From NCBI GenBank assembly GCA_017410245.1, contig JAFQRE010000001.1, positions 1-39,429 of the forward strand: a stretch of DNA of 39,429 nt, given 5' to 3'. This stretch comes from Bacteroidaceae bacterium (GTDB taxonomy: Bacteria > Bacteroidota > Bacteroidia > Bacteroidales > Barnesiellaceae_A). The position numbers and the translations under genes are program-made. Positions 33,103 through 39,429 of the stretch are shown here, one piece after another; position 1 is the first letter of the stretch; each line of letters opens with the position of its first letter. Under the pieces are notes generated by a model. That model saw only the letters and a list, made by a program, of their open reading frames with translations, had not been told where the DNA came from and made no database searches.

Positions 33103-33714
33103 CTAATCTGAAATTTCGCCTTTGCCTTGTCGCACAATTTCCGGCTCGTTGCCTGTGCAATCTATGATGGTGCTACCCTTTATGTCGCCTTCGCCACCGT
33201 CTATTACATAATCTACCATTGTACCGTATATCTCGGCTATCAGTTCGGGATTGGTGGTGTACTCCGGCTCATCGTGGTTGGTGGCTACCGATGTCGATAG
33301 TAGGGGGTTGCCCAATTCTTCTACGATGGCTCGTGCTATATTGTTGTCGGGAATGCGTATGCCCACACTCTTGCGTTGCTTGTAAATCTTGGGAAGACTC
33401 GAACTTGCCGGAAGTATAAATGTAAATGCTCCGGGCAGGTTTTTACGCATGATGCGGTGTGTGGTATTGTCGATGCGGGCATAGTGAGCCACATTGCCAA
33501 TATCGTTGCACACTATCGACAATGAAGCCTTGGCCGGGTCGATACCTTTGATGCGACAAATGCGTTCGACAGCACGTACATTGAGTGCGTCGCAACCTAT
33601 GGCATATAGTGTGTCGGTAGGATAGATGATGATGCCACCATCACGCAATACTTCTACTATTTGCTGTATGGTGCGCTTGTTGGGATTGTCGGGGTATAAT
33701 TTTACAAATTGCAT
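33103..33714 (-). CDS. Sua5/YciO/YrdC-family protein (threonylcarbamoyl-AMP synthase-like)
   Basis: The 203-residue protein is a single YrdC-type domain. KxT-like elements are seen: GGIIIYPTDTLYAIGCDALN, RICRIKGIDPAKASLSIVCND (the KGxxxxKPL-like motif, here with A-S in place of P-L), LPGAFTFILPAS, SVGIRIPDN and NPLLSTSVATN. The family makes threonylcarbamoyl-AMP for the t6A modification of tRNAs; this sequence looks closer to the YciO subgroup, whose exact reaction is less certain. It begins 30 bases after the B3/4-domain gene and is likely cotranscribed with it. Both proteins have tRNA-related folds. Confidence 0.82.
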   Translation of the reverse strand: MQFVKLYPDNPNKRTIQQIVEVLRDGGIIIYPTDTLYAIGCDALNVRAVERICRIKGIDPAKASLSIVCNDIGNVAHYARIDNTTHRIMRKNLPGAFTFILPASSSLPKIYKQRKSVGIRIPDNNIARAIVEELGNPLLSTSVATNHDEPEYTTNPELIAEIYGTMVDYVIDGGEGDIKGSTIIDCTGNEPEIVRQGKGEISD

Positions 33715-33744
33715 GGCGTGTGAGGCGTTGGGTTTGATGGTTTT

Positions 33745-34401
33745 CTATATGATATAACTCTCTACATCGGTGGCTTGATTGTACTTTTGTAGTAACTCTA
33801 CAGTCCATTGTACACACTCTTCGAGAGGCATCTCGGGGGCATAGGCGTTGATGGTGACGAGTAGGTGAGTTGTCTCTAATGTCACTTTGGTGCGCTCCTC
33901 GTCGCTGGTGGGAGTGCCCACTCCGCCCACATTGTCGCGATATACAGGCATTCCTTCTATATTGAGTACGCCTCGTCCTATGCCATGGAACAGGTCATCG
34001 GCGGTTCCTACACCCAGTGTCATGTCGCCCTCGATACGGTCGGCATCGAAAGCTCCAATGGAATAGCCCGAGCGCATAGATACCAAGTTGATAAGATCTA
34101 CCAGGGTGTTGATGCGGTAAAGGTCGAGTCCACGAATGGCCCTTCGGCACAATGCCTCCGACGATACGCGGTATCGGGCCGGGTCTTTGCCAAATGTTTT
34201 ATATGCTTGTCGAGTGCCGGCGATGGCAGGACGTTTCGATAGCGTATCGGTGGCATAGGTCGAAGCAATACGAGTTATTTCGGCTTGTAGTTCGTTCCAT
34301 AGATCGTCACCGGTAGGGCTATTTACAATGGTTGCTTTAATAATGCCGGCTTGTAATGCAGGGCAAGCCTCGGCTACAAGGGGTGAAATAGATACTTTCA
34401 T
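33745..34401 (-). CDS. Standalone B3/4-domain protein (PheT-editing-domain homologue)
   Basis: The 218-residue protein is built on the B3/4 fold found in the beta subunit of phenylalanyl-tRNA synthetase. Typical elements are AYKTFGKDPARYRVSSEALCRRAIRG, LYRINTLVDLINLVSMRSGYSIGAFD, GEDxx-like DADRIEGDMTLGVGTADDLFHGIG and VYRDNVGGVGTPTSDEERTKVT. In PheT this domain clears mischarged Tyr-tRNA(Phe); standalone members may act on free aminoacyl-tRNA, but the function of this one is unproven. It has its own promoter and heads the pair with the YrdC-type gene. Confidence 0.8.
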   Translation of the reverse strand: MKVSISPLVAEACPALQAGIIKATIVNSPTGDDLWNELQAEITRIASTYATDTLSKRPAIAGTRQAYKTFGKDPARYRVSSEALCRRAIRGLDLYRINTLVDLINLVSMRSGYSIGAFDADRIEGDMTLGVGTADDLFHGIGRGVLNIEGMPVYRDNVGGVGTPTSDEERTKVTLETTHLLVTINAYAPEMPLEECVQWTVELLQKYNQATDVESYII

Positions 34402-34426
34402 AGTATAGTCGATTGATTTTCACTGC

Positions 34427-34457
34427 GAAGATAATGTAAATACTCTGTTTTGTCAAA
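34427..34457 (-). promoter_or_regulatory. Promoter of the B3/4-Sua5 pair
   Basis: On the minus strand TTTG (34454-34457) and TATCTTCG (34427-34434) are separated by exactly 19 bases. The -7 has one mismatch. The start codon is 25 bases beyond. Confidence 0.65.
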
Positions 34458-34460
34458 TCA

Positions 34461-34493
34461 TTTGGCAGAATAGAATATTATTCACTATCTTTG
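34461..34493 (+). promoter_or_regulatory. Promoter of the membrane-protein gene
   Basis: TTTG (34461-34464) and TATCTTTG (34486-34493) are separated by 21 bases; the -7 is perfect. It is back to back with the promoter of the divergent B3/4 gene, three bases apart. The leader to the ATG is about 110 bases. Confidence 0.6.
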
Positions 34494-34607
34494 CCGTAGT
34501 AGCAAACTTGCACAACTCCCATTTTGAAACTTATAAAACTCTGTTCTGATGTGTTGCTCGTTTGTTGTTAAGATGTGTATATAGAAAATTATATAAAATA
34601 TAAAGTT

Positions 34608-35351
34608 ATGAATAAAATTAATCCTATGGCCGCAATAAAAGACGGCTGGCGCTTAACTAAAGAGCATTTTATTGTTTCGTTGGGGTTGGTATTGGCCTAC
34701 ATGGCTATCAGTCTGCTCATGGGCTTTTTTCCCACCGAGGGCTTTATGGGAACAATCACTATGGTATTGAACTTCTTTATAGAGGCCGTATGGACGTTGG
34801 GCTTAATACGCATTGCGGTTGATGTGGTAGATGGTGAAGAACCGCGTTTTGGCGCCTTTGGCGAGGTGATGCCTCGTTTAGGTCACTACATCGTGATGAT
34901 GGTAATTTTAGCGGTTATTGTCCTCATTCCTGCTTCTATTATTTTGGCGATAGGAGCCGCCACTTGTGGCATCGCGCTTACAACATTGGCTGCATTTGAT
35001 CTTTCGTTGCTCTCGACAATGTGGATATGGATATTGTTGTCATCGGTGTTTGCAATATACATCTGTTTGCGTATGTTCTTTGCACCCTATCTGTTGGTCG
35101 ATCGCAACATGGGCGTTGTAGAGGCAATGAAGACAAGTTGGAAAGCATCAGAACCTATTCAAGGTAAGATTTTGGCATTCTTATTATTGTCAATTCTTAT
35201 TGTTATTGTTGGTTTGTTGTGTGTCGTTGTGGGTGTGTTTGTTTCAGCGGTAATACTCATATATGCACAAGCTCATTTCTATCGTCAAGCCTTCCCCGCC
35301 GGTCTGCAAGACCCTCTGCTTGTTGAAGATACCAATGTAGTAGTTCAATAA
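34608..35351 (+). CDS. Multi-pass inner-membrane protein (DUF975/GlpQ-membrane-like)
   Basis: From the ATG at 34608 the protein has 247 residues and about five to six membrane segments (FIVSLGLVLAYMAISLLMGF, MVLNFFIEAVWTLGLI, YIVMMVILAVIVLIPASIIL, MWIWILLSSVFAIYICLRM, ILAFLLLSILIVIVGLLC, AVILIYAQ). Between segments 4 and 5 is the pattern FFAPYLLVDRNMGVVEAMKTSWKAS, where the D-x-x-x-x-x-x-A-x-x-x-S motif fits DUF975 and related domains. No enzymatic motif is visible. The earlier in-frame ATG at 34575 adds an unlikely N-terminus; AAAGTT precedes 34608. It is followed directly by a terminator, so it is a single-gene unit. Confidence 0.65.
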   Translation: MNKINPMAAIKDGWRLTKEHFIVSLGLVLAYMAISLLMGFFPTEGFMGTITMVLNFFIEAVWTLGLIRIAVDVVDGEEPRFGAFGEVMPRLGHYIVMMVILAVIVLIPASIILAIGAATCGIALTTLAAFDLSLLSTMWIWILLSSVFAIYICLRMFFAPYLLVDRNMGVVEAMKTSWKASEPIQGKILAFLLLSILIVIVGLLCVVVGVFVSAVILIYAQAHFYRQAFPAGLQDPLLVEDTNVVVQ

Positions 35352-35371
35352 CACAATTGCAATATTTGTAG

Positions 35372-35399
35372 GAGCCATGCCTCGCGAAAGGTATGGCTC
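35372..35399 (+). terminator. Terminator of the membrane-protein gene
   Basis: GAGCCATGCCT (35372-35382) pairs with AGGTATGGCTC (35389-35399, one G-T pair) around a six-base loop, followed by TTTTTATG. It is a clear rho-independent terminator. Confidence 0.85.
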
Positions 35400-35454
35400 T
35401 TTTTATGTAAAATAGGATTTTCAACAATTACTCTTGATAATAACCATGTAGATA

Positions 35455-35486
35455 TTTGGTGTTGTGATATTAAAAATATAATTTTG
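35455..35486 (+). promoter_or_regulatory. Promoter of the cytochrome c assembly and peroxidase genes
   Basis: TTTG (35455-35458) and TAATTTTG (35479-35486) are separated by 20 bases; both are perfect. Transcription would begin near 35493, so the GTG at 35495 is a poor start and the ATG at 35507 is preferred. Confidence 0.65.
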
Positions 35487-35506
35487 CATAATAAGTGCTT
35501 CTATTT

Positions 35507-36334
35507 ATGATAAAATGGTGTTTGGAGACAAAGGGTGCGGTAGCAACGTTGATGATACTGTTGGTATCAGTTGTGTTGCATGTGCTTGTTGCTAACCTTC
35601 CATTAGCCATTTTTAGTTTCCCGCTCAACCTTATTATTGCTGTTGTGTGGTTGTATATATTGGTTGAGTTGTATCGCAGTCGTAGAGCTGTTGCCCAATA
35701 TTTACTCACTCCCATAGCCTCTTATATATCTGTCATACTCCTTGTTGTGGGGTGTATGATTATGGGACTGCAAAGCAAGCCGGCTACCACTTCGTTGCCG
35801 TTTATAACACTGCTTTTTATCGTTCTATCGCAGTTGTCGATGGTCATTATGCGAGGTTGGCGCAATGCGTCGGGTGTGCGTTGGCGTTTCTTGCTCAATC
35901 ATGTAGGATTGTGGTTGGCTCTTGTGGCAGGTTTTTGGGGTGCTCCCGATACCGATGTGTTGCGAGCTGTTGTATCGGCCGATGCTCCTACCGATGAGGC
36001 CTACTATGAAGATGGCCGCATGGCACTTGCAGGTTATGCTATGCAGTTGGTCGATTTCAGAGCCGAATATTTCGATAATGGCACACCTTCGTCCTACGAG
36101 GCCGATGTAATGATAGATAATGAGCTTGTTACACTTGCCGTCAATAGGCCTTATGCTCGCAGTGTGGTCGAAGATGTCTATCTGACAAGTTACGAAACTC
36201 ATGCTACCGGCATACATTGCATATTGCAGATTGTGCGCCAACCCTGGAAGTGGGTCATGTTTACTGGAATATTGATGCTCATAGCCGGAGCATTCATGAT
36301 GTTTATCAAAGGTCCTCAAAAACGTAGCGTATGA
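35507..36334 (+). CDS. ResB/Ccs1-like cytochrome c biogenesis protein
   Basis: From the ATG at 35507 the protein has 275 residues. It has four N-terminal membrane segments (AVATLMILLVSVVLHVLV, LNLIIAVVWLYILVELY, ISVILLVVGCMIMGL, FITLLFIVLSQLSMVIM) and a fifth (LLNHVGLWLALVAGFWGA) whose His fits the conserved haem-ligand-like position. A periplasmic domain of about 100 residues and a last membrane segment (WVMFTGILMLIAGAFMMFI) follow, ending in a basic tail. This is the ResB/Ccs1 layout, in compact form. With CcsA it passes haem across the membrane and attaches it to apocytochromes c (system II). The stop overlaps the ccsA start by four bases (ATGA). Confidence 0.8.
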   Translation: MIKWCLETKGAVATLMILLVSVVLHVLVANLPLAIFSFPLNLIIAVVWLYILVELYRSRRAVAQYLLTPIASYISVILLVVGCMIMGLQSKPATTSLPFITLLFIVLSQLSMVIMRGWRNASGVRWRFLLNHVGLWLALVAGFWGAPDTDVLRAVVSADAPTDEAYYEDGRMALAGYAMQLVDFRAEYFDNGTPSSYEADVMIDNELVTLAVNRPYARSVVEDVYLTSYETHATGIHCILQIVRQPWKWVMFTGILMLIAGAFMMFIKGPQKRSV

Positions 36335-37110
36335 TAATAGGGTGGAACATATTTGTATGGGTGGCAATCCTTACGGCAGTGCTTGCAATGGCAGGAGCTG
36401 TAGTGGCTTTGCGTTCGGCCACATACAGCAAGTGTGCCTTGTGGTTGTCGCTTGCGGCTACGGTGGTAATGGGGGCATTTATTGTTGCATTGGGCATCAC
36501 ACTCGATAGGCCTCCTATGCGCACCATGGGTGAGACTCGGCTGTGGTACTCTTTCTTTATGCTCGTAGCCGGTACTATAACTTATGTGCGTTGGCGATAC
36601 CGTTGGGTGTTGAGTTTCTCTACACTCATGGCTATAGTCTTTATGATTATCAATATAGCCCGTCCCGAGATACACGATCAGACACTCATGCCGGCCTTGC
36701 AGAGTGTATGGTTTATGCCTCACGTGGCAGTATATATGTTCTCCTACTCAATGTTGGGCTGCGCGACATTACTTGTTGTATATCAGTTATTTACGACCGA
36801 CGAGTTGTATCCGGCCATAGATAGTATGGCCTACACCGGAGTGGCCTTCTTCACCATAGGAATGCTCACCGGAGCATTGTGGGCCAAGGAGGCATGGGGC
36901 GAATATTGGAGCTGGGACGCCAAGGAGTCGTGGGCGGCTGTGACGTGGACGCTGTATCTGCTATACATACATCTACGCATCATGGGTAAGCGCGATAAGC
37001 GACTGATGGCTACTGTGCTCATCATAGCCTTTATAGCCTTGCAGATGTGTTGGTGGGGCATCAATTATCTGCCAACAATAGACAATAGCTTACACCTATA
37101 TAAGCGATAA
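36331..37110 (+). CDS. ccsA: Cytochrome c biogenesis protein CcsA
   Basis: The 259-residue protein has about seven membrane segments. The WWD-type haem-handling motif is seen as WGEYWSWDAKESWAAVTW. Conserved periplasmic-side histidines are present in WFMPHVAVYMFSY and in the segment YIHLRIM. It acts with the ResB-like partner as the system II cytochrome c synthase. It is coupled to that gene by a four-base overlap and ends 28 bases before the tri-haem peroxidase gene, whose product needs this system. Confidence 0.9.
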   Translation: MIIGWNIFVWVAILTAVLAMAGAVVALRSATYSKCALWLSLAATVVMGAFIVALGITLDRPPMRTMGETRLWYSFFMLVAGTITYVRWRYRWVLSFSTLMAIVFMIINIARPEIHDQTLMPALQSVWFMPHVAVYMFSYSMLGCATLLVVYQLFTTDELYPAIDSMAYTGVAFFTIGMLTGALWAKEAWGEYWSWDAKESWAAVTWTLYLLYIHLRIMGKRDKRLMATVLIIAFIALQMCWWGINYLPTIDNSLHLYKR

Positions 37111-37138
37111 TATTTTTAACTCAATAACACACCAATTT

Positions 37139-38518
37139 ATGAAAAAAAGATTGCTTATTTCTGCTTTAGTGCTGATAGTGATGTTGTTTGTCATCTATCG
37201 CATTTCAGTCAAGACTCCGGCCGATATACAATCGGACCGAGTAGGAGTAGCCACACTCTTTATCAAAGGCAATTGCTTGAGTTGTCACAGCGCCAATCCC
37301 GAACTTCCGTTCTATGCCGGAGTACCTCTTGTAGGTGACATGGTGAAGGCCGATGCGCAAGAGGGCTATCGCATGTTCGACATGGAGCCTATGATGGAGG
37401 CTCTCGAGAACAATGGCCGTATCAGCCCGGTAGATGTTGCTAAGGTTGAGAAAGTGGCTATCGATGGTACAATGCCCCCGATGAAGTTCTATATGGTACA
37501 TTGGGGTAGCCAGATGACCGAGGATAAAGCCGAGGTTGTAGTAGATTGGGCACGCAACTTCCGCACCGAGTATTATGCCGATGGTCTTGACGAAGATATG
37601 GCCGGAGAGCCTGTGCGTCCTATACCTCTTGCATATAGCAATGTCGATGCACGCAAGGCCGAGTTGGGGCGTATTCTCTATCATGACGTGCGCTTGTCGA
37701 GCGACAACACCGTTTCTTGTGCTACTTGCCACGGCCTCAATACAGCCGGTGTCGATAACAAACAGTTCTCGGAGGGTGTGCAAGGACAAGTAGGTGGCGT
37801 AAATGCTCCCACTGTGTATAATGCAGTGTATAACTTCGTTCAATTCTGGGACGGACGTGCCGGAACACTTGCCGAGCAAGCTGCCGGTCCTCCTCTAAAT
37901 CCCATCGAGATGGCTTCAAAATCGTTCGATGAGATTATAGCCAAGTTGCAAGCCGACAAAGAGCTTACCCGCGCCTTTGCCGAGGTATATCCCCAAGGTT
38001 GGTCAGAAGCTACTATTACCGATGCTATCGAGCAGTTTGAGATGACGCTTATCACGCCCAATTCGCGTTTCGACAAGTATCTGCGTGGCGATGACGATGC
38101 CATTACCGACATCGAGGAAGAGGGTTATGAGCTCTTCAAGAAATACAATTGTGCCACTTGTCACGTAGGCGTAAACTTGGGTGGCGAGTCGTATGAGTTG
38201 ATGGGATTGCGCAAGCATTACTTTGCCGATCGTGGCACCGAGCTTACCGTCGAAGATAATGGTCGTTTCAAAGAGACTCAGATTGAGCGTGACCGTCACC
38301 GTTTCAAAGTTCCCGGTTTGCGCAACGTAGCTCTCACATGGCCCTACTACCACGATGGTACACAAGCCACACTCAAAGAGGCCGTTTGCAAGATGGGTAC
38401 CTATCAGTCGGGTGTAGCCCTCACCGACGAGGAAGAAGACAAGATTGTGATGTTCCTCAATACCCTCACCGGCGAGTACCAAGGCCAAACACTCACCAAC
38501 GATAACGTGCAACCATAG
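37139..38518 (+). CDS. Membrane-anchored tri-haem cytochrome c peroxidase (YhjA-like)
   Basis: The 459-residue protein has an uncleaved-looking N-terminal anchor (LLISALVLIVMLFVIYRI). Three CxxCH haem sites are read at residues 46-50 (CLSCH), 194-198 (CATCH) and 338-342 (CATCH). The first lies in an N-terminal domain; the other two lie in the standard di-haem CcP/MauG region, including VNAPTVYNAVYNFVQFWDGRAGTLAEQA and FKVPGLRNVALTWPYYHDGT. A third haem near a membrane anchor is the layout of E. coli YhjA, a quinol peroxidase, so this enzyme may reduce hydrogen peroxide with electrons from the quinol pool. It stands in the same direction after the ResB-like and ccsA genes and before a strong hairpin terminator. 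Confidence 0.9.
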   Translation: MKKRLLISALVLIVMLFVIYRISVKTPADIQSDRVGVATLFIKGNCLSCHSANPELPFYAGVPLVGDMVKADAQEGYRMFDMEPMMEALENNGRISPVDVAKVEKVAIDGTMPPMKFYMVHWGSQMTEDKAEVVVDWARNFRTEYYADGLDEDMAGEPVRPIPLAYSNVDARKAELGRILYHDVRLSSDNTVSCATCHGLNTAGVDNKQFSEGVQGQVGGVNAPTVYNAVYNFVQFWDGRAGTLAEQAAGPPLNPIEMASKSFDEIIAKLQADKELTRAFAEVYPQGWSEATITDAIEQFEMTLITPNSRFDKYLRGDDDAITDIEEEGYELFKKYNCATCHVGVNLGGESYELMGLRKHYFADRGTELTVEDNGRFKETQIERDRHRFKVPGLRNVALTWPYYHDGTQATLKEAVCKMGTYQSGVALTDEEEDKIVMFLNTLTGEYQGQTLTNDNVQP

Positions 38519-38543
38519 GGTTGTATCAATAATATAATGTACG

Positions 38544-38579
38544 ACGAGGTGTACTAAACTTAAGTTTGGTACACCTCGT
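38544..38579 (+). terminator. Long hairpin terminator after the peroxidase gene
   Basis: ACGAGGTGTAC (38544-38554) pairs with GTACACCTCGT (38569-38579), and the inner AAACTTAAGTTT continues the stem almost to the centre. It lies 26 bases after the stop codon. Confidence 0.75.
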
Positions 38580-38633
38580 TGCTTTAGGTGCAAAAAAAAC
38601 ATCGGTATTTTATCCATTTCTCAAAATAATTGT

Positions 38634-38641
38634 TAAATTTG
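38634..38641 (+). promoter_or_regulatory. -7 element for the collagen-like lipoprotein gene
   Basis: TAAATTTG fits TAnnTTTG and leaves a leader of about 115 bases to the start codon. No good -33 element. Confidence 0.45.
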
Positions 38642-38762
38642 CGGTGGTATAATATTGCACAAAAAGTGTAAGTTTAATAAATTTCTCACTGCCTGCTTTT
38701 GATTTATAGTAAAGTTGGGAAATAACTTTTTAAGGGAACAGTACATAATAAATAATAATACT

Positions 38763-39429
38763 ATGAAACGATTATTCCGTATCCTTACAGTAACAATTCT
38801 GTTACTGTCGGTAGGTTGCATCGATGACGATTTGTTCGATCGTCTCGACAATCTTGAAGAGAGAGTATCGCGTCTCGAAGAGTTGTGTCGCGAGATGAAT
38901 ACCAACATTAGTTCGCTACAAACCATTGTAACAGCGTTGCAAACCAACGACTATGTCACAGCTGTTACTCCCATTGTAGAAGATGGCAAGACCGTTGGTT
39001 ATACCATCTCGTTTGTCAAGAGCGACCCCATTACCATATATCATGGCAAAGATGGAGCTGATGGCAAAGATGGCGAGAATGGAGCCGATGGCAAGGACGG
39101 ACAAGACGGTAAAGATGGCAAAGACGGCTACACTCCGGTGATAGGTGTGCGACAAGATAGCGATGGCATCTATTATTGGACACTCGACGGCGATTGGTTG
39201 CTCGATGCCGATGGTAATAAAATCAAAGCGCAAGGCATTGACGGTAAGGACGGCCAAGACGGTAAGGACGGAGAAGATGGCAAGGACGGTGAGAAAGGAG
39301 ATCCGGGCGAGCCGGGTGCTCCGGGACAAAATGGTCAAGACGGAAAAGACGGTCAAGATGGAAAAGATGGCGAGAATGGTGCTGACGGCCAAGATGGAGC
39401 AGATGGTATCACACCGCAGTTGAAGATAG
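38763..39429 (+). CDS. Surface lipoprotein with coiled coil and collagen-like repeats, PL29/DUF4988-like N-terminus (partial, cut by window end)
   Basis: The reading frame starts at the ATG at 38763 and is still open after 222 codons at the window end. It has lipobox LLLSVGC (Cys19) followed by I-D-D-D, fitting surface export. A coiled-coil stretch (FDRLDNLEERVSRLEELC) is followed by SLQTIVTALQTNDYVTAVTP and GYTISFVKSDPITIYHGKDG, the N-terminal pattern that I know from DUF4988 and PL29-type proteins. Collagen-like Gly-x-Asp/Gly-x-x repeats occupy residues 95-122 and 158-214, around a conserved YTPVIGVRQDSDGIYYWTLDGDWL segment. The C-terminal domain, which would decide between lyase and other activity, is outside the window. 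Confidence 0.8.
   Translation, partial: MKRLFRILTVTILLLSVGCIDDDLFDRLDNLEERVSRLEELCREMNTNISSLQTIVTALQTNDYVTAVTPIVEDGKTVGYTISFVKSDPITIYHGKDGADGKDGENGADGKDGQDGKDGKDGYTPVIGVRQDSDGIYYWTLDGDWLLDADGNKIKAQGIDGKDGQDGKDGEDGKDGEKGDPGEPGAPGQNGQDGKDGQDGKDGENGADGQDGADGITPQLKI
39045..39406 (+). repeat. Tandem Gly-x-Asp coding repeats in two blocks
   Basis: Nine-base-type units such as GGC-AAA-GAT repeat in 39045-39128 and 39234-39406 with synonymous changes (GGT/GGC, AAG/AAA, GAC/GAT). They encode G-K-D, G-Q-D, G-A-D and G-E-N triplets. Such arrays are prone to expansion or contraction. Confidence 0.8.

Noticed and set aside
38916..39392. Minus-strand open frame of 158 codons, rich in Ile, Leu, Ala, Ser
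   Set aside because: Antisense to the Gly-x-Asp repeats; its low-complexity sequence is the mirror of the repeats.
39045..39406. Repeat array resembling a CRISPR-like pattern
   Set aside because: Units are 9-base coding triplets within one open frame, with no spacers.

Overview
The window looks like a Bacteroidales (Bacteroidota) chromosome. It carries a SusC/SusD pair, Mfa/fimbrillin-type lipoproteins, an Rpb6-type omega subunit next to bamD, a standalone B3/4-domain protein, many lipoproteins with acidic residues just after the lipobox Cys, and many promoters of the TTTG / TAnnTTTG form. I cannot name the genus from sequence alone.

Region 1 (1 to about 10,940) is an accessory island. Rightward there is a five-gene fimbrial cluster: a protein with six tandem helix-turn-helix repeats, an OmpA-like/DUF3575 outer-membrane protein, a DUF5119 lipoprotein, a major fimbrillin-like lipoprotein and a large fimbrillin-like tip or adhesin candidate. 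Two strong hairpins separate the major subunit from the large one. Leftward, converging on the fimbriae, are a tyrosine recombinase of the IntDOT type (Ser in place of the first catalytic Arg), a RhuM-like small gene coupled to it, and a DUF4143-type AAA ATPase. An AT-rich 400-base gap behind the recombinase holds repeated ATATTTGT motifs and an inverted repeat that could belong to an attachment end. The other end of the island is not in view.

Region 2 (10,941 to 14,503) has a GNAT acetyltransferase, a zinc/manganese-type ABC uptake pair (binding lipoprotein and ATPase, with no permease beside them) and a secreted acetylxylan-esterase-like alpha/beta hydrolase. Region 3 (14,559 to 21,590) is a compact glycan-uptake locus: SusC, SusD and a DUF4957/DUF5123-like surface lipoprotein, closed by a strong terminator. 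The esterase just upstream probably feeds this locus; the substrate may be an acetylated pectin or xylan.

Region 4 (21,737 to 28,283) is housekeeping: an outer-membrane beta-barrel protein, omega/Rpb6 and bamD on the minus strand, then pspC-domain protein, uvrB and fhs on the plus strand. Region 5 (28,395 to 31,708) is a minus-strand operon of three secreted proteins that share an N-terminal sequence style and are otherwise poorly described. Region 6 (31,936 to 34,457) has mdh and a Sua5/YciO plus B3/4-domain pair, both tRNA-related by family. Region 7 (34,461 to 38,579) has a multi-pass membrane protein and then a three-gene haem unit: ResB-like protein, CcsA, and a membrane-anchored tri-haem cytochrome c peroxidase. 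The first two make the cytochrome-assembly system that the third needs. The window ends inside a lipoprotein with a coiled coil and collagen-like Gly-x-Asp repeats, of the type seen at the N-terminus of PL29-type proteins.
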